The translations under genes and the position numbers were made by a program. 64,000 nucleotides of DNA from Oasisia sp. SBJ-2009 (lineage: Eukaryota; Annelida; Polychaeta; Sabellida; Siboglinidae), in the NCBI GenBank assembly GCA_964017155.1, contig OZ024857.1, positions 10,710,862 to 10,774,861 of the forward strand, written 5' to 3'. Below the pieces are notes generated by a model, which made no database searches, was not told the origin of the DNA, and saw only the letters and a list, made by a program, of their open reading frames with translations. This document shows positions 58,500 to 64,000 of the stretch, one piece after another (the stretch's first letter is position 1; each line of letters begins with the position of its first letter).

Positions 58500-58925
58500 T
58501 TCGTTTGACTAGACATGAATACTCACCATAATTTCCCGTTGTCACATCGGTTCCTTCTCCAGTTGTATCCATGATGATATCAGCATACAGGGAATGTCAG
58601 TTTGGTGGTCTGTCTCCCACTATTCCTTGATCACGTAGTGCGTTTTAAGACCGCAGGTTTAAAATCTGTCCACTTTTGTTTAGGTCGTCCTTCGTTCTTA
58701 GCGTCACCCCGACTCCAGAGTGAATAATTCACTTTAGCGGTGAGCTCTCGTCAAACTTCCCCTTTTCTTGTTTGTTACCGAATTTTGTAACTTGCTCATC
58801 AAAATAGTTTTTTAGTTGCCGATTCCCTCAATTAAACATATTATTTCGTCATCTCGACAGGTCGGCTTACGCTTAACTTTTTTTCTCCATGCGCTTCCCA
58901 CCTTCCCGACTTCCACGCCACGCTT
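58500..58925 (-). pseudogene. Myb/SANT-like protein pseudogene of the same Harbinger element
   Basis: The - strand reads KVKRKPTCRDDEIICLIEGI, a stop, KTILMSKLQNSVTNKK, a frameshift, GVTLRTKDDLN, LNALRDQGIVGDRPP, then YADIIMDTTGEGTDVTTGNY and a gtgagt donor-like site. This order matches the NAIF1/MSANTD-type Myb-like DNA-binding proteins that accompany Harbinger transposases. It lies convergent with the transposase, as expected for a two-gene Harbinger. Several stops make it a pseudogene. Confidence 0.65.
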
Positions 58926-59206
58926 AATGTAAACAAACACTGACCACGACGTGCGATGAACCCCGCTTTGACCCTGTGCGTCACCGCGCACGTGCGCAAT
59001 GCGGCAGAATTAGCTCCTCAAATAGCCTCGACTACTCCTCAATTGACTCTCAGAATCGCGATCTGCAGACCAACTATGCGGCGGCTAAATCGCACTGCGA
59101 CCGGCTCATGCATACCGACTAAATCACTCGCTAGGCCACGGCACAGTTAGTCTGAGGGTAGTGCCTGTGCGGCGCCTAAGTTATTCTGAGGACATGCATA
59201 TCACCC

Positions 59207-59239
59207 CAGGGCCGCACCCTGTACGGTTTCGGAGGTTAG
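59207..59239 (+). pseudogene. histone H4 C-terminal remnant (last 10 codons)
   Basis: CAGGGCCGCACC onwards encodes QGRTLYGFGG and stop, the invariant H4 C-terminus. Sequence just upstream is not H4, so the rest of the gene is missing. It is followed 26 bases later by a perfect histone 3' stem-loop. The Harbinger remains lie immediately upstream and may mark the break. Confidence 0.9.
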
Positions 59240-59265
59240 ATTCTCACACGGAAGCGGAAACAAAC

Positions 59266-59281
59266 GGCTCTTTTCAGAGCC
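59266..59281 (+). terminator. histone mRNA 3' stem-loop (H4 remnant)
   Basis: GGCTCTTTTCAGAGCC, preceded by ACAAAC and followed by AACCAC: 6-bp stem and 4-base loop of replication-dependent histone mRNAs, bound by SLBP. Confidence 0.97.
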
Positions 59282-59417
59282 AACCACATCTTCACAAAAG
59301 TGTTTTGCTACATCGAGTGACTGTTAACTAAATGTGTATATACGTGTCCTATACACTACATTCTCTATTACACAATGACTTATACCACAAATGTCTGCTC
59401 TTGCCTTAACCGCCATG

Positions 59418-60099
<682 letters not shown>

Positions 60100-60740
60100 A
60101 AAATCTTTGTAAAAATGTCATATTCAAACAGAGACTAACGCGTGAAAAAGAGTTTTAAACTAAAAATCACCATAAAAGCAGATACCAAACCGATAGGGGC
60201 TCGAAATCATCTCCGCCTCCTCCGTTGTGTCCTTGTCTAGTCAAGCGGCAAGACGGCCTGAACAACATATTTCTGTATAATGAGACCGATGTGTGCGTTT
60301 AGCCATCAATAAATTTGCTACAAAACAAGTATATCTAACGTGGTAACACATCGACGTTGTCAAAACGTCACTCTCACGAAACGGTTACAGTATACATCAC
60401 TTAGAAAGAAAAATTGACCGTAAGAAACAACCGGAAGGGGCTCGAAATAAACTCCGCCTTCTAGGTCGCGAGTGCTTGTTTAGTCAAGCGGCTAGTATGC
60501 TTTAAACAGACGGTTTTGCTTAGTGTGACACAGTTGTGCAGATGTCGGCTAACAGATGCGTCGCAAATGCATCCTGCACACCATAATACCAAATACACGT
60601 TTTAAGAACGTCACTTTCATGCAGGGATTAGTACAAAAATCAGTTAGAAAACAAAAACGAACACACAAAATTACCGGAAGGGGCTCGAACGAAACTCCGC
60701 CTCTACGCGGCGACCAATCGGAGACGAACCCGCGCCTTTT
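60100..60740 (+). promoter_or_regulatory. three diverged copies of a promoter-like module
   Basis: GGGGCTCGAA at about 60196, 60437 and 60680 is preceded by CCGATA, CCGGAA and CCGGAA and followed by CTCCGCCT. After the first two copies comes TAGTCAAGCGGC. Spacing is about 242 bases. The last copy leads into the H3 promoter; the first two have no histone frame after them. Confidence 0.7.
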
Positions 60741-60828
60741 GCTTGCTCTCGAGCGCGGGCGGGCGCCGGGTGGGCGGTTGCGGGCGGGCGCCGGGTGGGC
60801 GGTTGCGGGCGGGCGACACAATAAAAGC
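60714..60828 (+). promoter_or_regulatory. H3 core promoter: CCAAT box, GC-rich repeat, TATA-like box
   Basis: CCAAT at 60714-60718; GC-rich 25-bp direct repeat at 60756-60816 (CGGGCGGGCGCCGGGTGGGC plus GGTTG); ATAAAAGC at 60821-60828 as a TATA-like element, 55 bases before the ATG. Layout is typical of animal core histone promoters. Confidence 0.6.
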
Positions 60829-60849
60829 AAGGCGCCACATTCGAATTGA

Positions 60850-61140
<291 letters not shown>

Positions 61141-61440
61141 TTATATCTGATGTGTCAATGTGTGTCTGTCTGTATTGTGCAATCAAAATCAAACGGCATG
61201 TTCACTCAATTAACTCTAAACTGACCCGCTTTGCTGTGTGTCTTCACGCAGCTCCTCGTTTCCATTGTAAAATACTGTCGTCTCGCTCGCTAACGTACGC
61301 GTTGCGTGCACGAAGTCGAGGCACAGTTATGTTGCCGTGGTGATGTCGTACGATTTTCGTGAGCGGTCAAGCCTAAGTTAGACCTTATTTCATTGCGTAC
61401 GGAATAGGGTAGTTTTTTTTAGAAATAATTTGTTTAATGT

Positions 61441-63532
61441 ACATGTTCTGACATCAGTGCATTAGAGCGGGCATGTTTTTCGGTGTGGCTGTCGGTGCTT
61501 TTGACTCTACATAGGATCGTTGAATTTGTACGATGATAATAAGCGGAAAGATGTGTGACAGGAACACGGAAGCGATTCTTTTGAGTCCCAAATTGTGGTG
61601 AATAGAAATTGTTTAAGAATATAATGTAATATATGTTTCATTAATATAGCTATTTCGTGTAACCCTATGCCTTCATTTCAGTGAAATAATTTCTTAATTA
61701 ATCACTAATAACCCTGATAATATAACGAAATAGATTCCCTTTCTTGTCACAAATGACTCGGCGTACGCGGTGTTTCTAGTGTCGGCTCGATCCGCCTTTG
61801 TTGACAGAATGTGGCATGATTATTACTGATTAATGAAAATAAATATATAATATAACTTTCCATAGCAAATTTATAATAATAAAATTTAACACGATTGTAT
61901 ACACTACAGAGATTAGAGTTCTCAAAAAGTCCATTGTCATTATAAATTGGGACAAGACAGAACTCATTCCGAATAACAAAGAATCCCTTAAAAACGAAGC
62001 ATTCCGCCAAGGATTGTTCTACTAAAAGTATCACTTGTCGTATCGTCATCTTGCTGCCTGCATGCTTATATTTCGGATATAAACAATCTGTCATTTACCT
62101 AATTCCACCGTCTTAACACTTGTGTTTTTCGAATCGCAATGTTGCGTTTGAGTATTTCATATGCGTTTGACTATTTCATATGGTGACAAACGCACACAAA
62201 TAAACCACCCTGAAGTATGTGAATTAACCCTAATCAATCGAAAACACGTTTTGAAAAAAGAGCATCTGACTATTACATAGAATAAGTACGTTTTGATTGA
62301 TTGAGCGATGAATTGAGTTTACTTGGTAAAATTATATGTTATACATGCAAATAAACGTACTTTCGATGCAGAAGCAAATAAAGAAGAAGAATACATTGTA
62401 ATAACTCCGAGCACTGAGCATGACACACTAGTACACATTTACTTCCAATGTGGTCCTAAAAACTAACAATGAATTTAAGAAAATATAATTACTATGCTAA
62501 TATTATTAACATTACAAACAACGCAGTAGTATAGTTGTGTATAATCACTTATATATCAGCGACAACACTTGATAGCACCTACATCCTTGAAAATTGAAAA
62601 CTGTACAAGTTCTGACATAAGTGCATTAGAGCGGGCATGTTTTTTGGTGTGGCTGTCGGTGCTGTTGACTCTACATAGGATCGTTGAATGTTTATAATAA
62701 TAAGCGGAAAGATATGTGTCAGGAACACGGAAGCGATTCTTTAGAGTCCCAAATTGTGGTGAATAGAAATTGTTTAAGAATAGAATGTACTAAATGTTTT
62801 ATGAATATAGCTATAGTTATTTCATGCCTTCAATTTCACTAAAATAATATTTTCATTAATCACCAATAACCCTGATAATATATCGAAATAGATTGCCTTT
62901 CTTGTGACACATATCTCAGCGTACGCGGTGTTTCTGGTGTCGGCTTGACCCGCGTTTGTTGACAGAATATGGCATGGCTATTACTGATTAATGCAACATC
63001 ATCGTATTGAAAATAAATATATAACATAACTCTCCATAGCAGATTTATAATACATTTTCATTATAAATTGGGACAAGACGGGTAACAAAGAATCCCTTTA
63101 AAAACGAAGCATGCCGTCAAGGATTGTTCTAATAAAAGTATTACCTGTCGCATCGTCATCTTGCTGCCTGCATGCCTAGATTTCGGATCAAAACAATCGG
63201 TGATTTACCAAATACCACCGTCTTAACACTTGTGTTTTTCGAATCGCAACGCTGCGTTAGACTATTACACATGTTGACAAACGCACACAAATAAATCACC
63301 CTGAAGAATGTGAATTAACCCAAATCAACTGAAAACACGTTTTGAAAAAAAAATGACCGATGAATTAAGTTTACTTGGTGAAACGACATAGATGCAAATA
63401 AACATACTTTCGATGAAGAAGCAAATAAAGACGAATAATACATTCTAATAACACATAGCACTGAGCAGAACACAACAAAGCACACTTACAATGAATTGAA
63501 GAAAATCGAATTATTATGCCAATATTATTAAC
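61441..63532. repeat. tandem duplication of histone spacer, two copies of about 0.9-1.1 kb
   Basis: 61441 to about 62510 and 62605 to about 63532 align along their length, starting GTTCTGACATNAGTGCATTA and including GGTGTGGCTGTCGGTGCT. The second copy has internal deletions. No coding in either. Confidence 0.9.
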
Positions 63533-63691
63533 AGTGGTGTACGAAAAGTGGCACGGTTGACATATACGTGTAGACGGAATAGATAGACGCGGACGCGAAA
63601 GACTGGAACGTTACACAAATAACACACGTTATACAAATAACACGAGCAGTAATAAAATGAGTAGCAGAAACCCTTCTTGGAGGATGTGGTT

Positions 63692-63707
63692 GGCTCTGAA
63701 AAGAGCC
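63692..63707 (-). terminator. histone 3' stem-loop (H2A)
   Basis: On the - strand GGCTCTTTTCAGAGCC, preceded by ACAAAC and followed by AACCACAT and a purine-rich AAGAAGGG element. Confidence 0.97.
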
Positions 63708-63737
63708 GTTTGTTTTTTAGGACGAAGCGCGCACGAT

Positions 63738-63926
63738 TTATTTCGCCTTCTGTGTCTTTTTCGGCAGAAGCACCGCCTGGATGTTGGGCAGTACACCGCC
63801 CTGGGCGATGGTGACGCCAGACAGGAGCTTGTTCAACTCCTCGTCGTTGCGGATGGCGAGCTGCAAGTGACGGGGGATGATTCTCGACTTCTTGTTGTCA
63901 CGGGCGGCGTTTCCTGCCAGCTCGAG
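63738..63926 (-). pseudogene. histone H2A C-terminal part (63 codons with stop), 5' part replaced
   Basis: The - strand reads [20 protein letters not shown] then [42 protein letters not shown] and stop TAA at 63738-63740. These are the last two-fifths or so of H2A. Upstream of 63926 the sequence is not H2A, although the frame stays open to the window edge ([13 protein letters not shown] precedes the H2A part). No splice acceptor lies at the junction. The stem-loop follows 30 bases after the stop. Confidence 0.9.
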
Positions 63927-64000
63927 AAGTATTCCTTTTCTGGAGGGTGTAGTAAGATGAATACTTTTGTATTCTGGAAGTTCATATAAGTCTAAGGTTT

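Overview
The window is metazoan nuclear DNA. Its main gene is a many-exon calcium/calmodulin-dependent cyclic-nucleotide phosphodiesterase (PDE1), read on the + strand from about 5.2 to 41.7 kb. Every inferred intron has GT..AG borders. The histone genes end in the animal-type 3' stem-loop, and the repeats are of animal types (CR1/L2-like LINEs, Penelope-like, hAT, piggyBac-like, Harbinger, Ty3). A marine invertebrate, perhaps a mollusc, fits, but the sequence alone does not fix the taxon.

Region 1, 1-41.7 kb: thirteen PDE1 exons can be joined in frame to give about 690 residues. They cover the end of the N-terminal regulatory region, the whole catalytic domain and a long low-complexity C-terminal tail. 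The first coding exon or exons lie upstream of the window. The introns are packed with minisatellites, two of which are copies of PDE1 exon borders: a splice-donor edge at 10.0-11.3 kb and splice-acceptor edges at 22.4-22.9 kb. They also hold a piggyBac-like element inside a 39-bp satellite, a hAT-type element with a nested LINE fragment, a Penelope-like GIY-YIG remnant, several antisense LINE 3' ends, and two inverted repeats, one about 4.9 kb long. The last intron is 13.2 kb, and a stop just past the penultimate exon offers a shorter alternative C-terminus.

Region 2, 41.7-52 kb: after the PDE1 stop comes quiet sequence. Then there is a full-length Ty3/gypsy-type LTR retrotransposon on the - strand, with matching 225/224-bp LTRs, a 5-bp target duplication and an intact 1350-codon gag-pol frame. 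It sits inside an older, broken non-LTR retrotransposon on the + strand.

Region 3, 52-59 kb: microsatellites, then a decayed Harbinger-type DNA transposon. Its HARBI1-like transposase (+) and Myb/SANT-like partner (-) are both pseudogenes.

Region 4, 59-64 kb: remains of a replication-dependent histone cluster. It has an H4 tail, an H3 5' part fused to its own 3' processing signals, and an H2A tail on the - strand. All three keep the histone 3' stem-loop but have lost much of the coding sequence. Three diverged copies of a promoter-like module lie upstream of H3, and a tandem duplication of about 1.1 kb lies between H3 and H2A.
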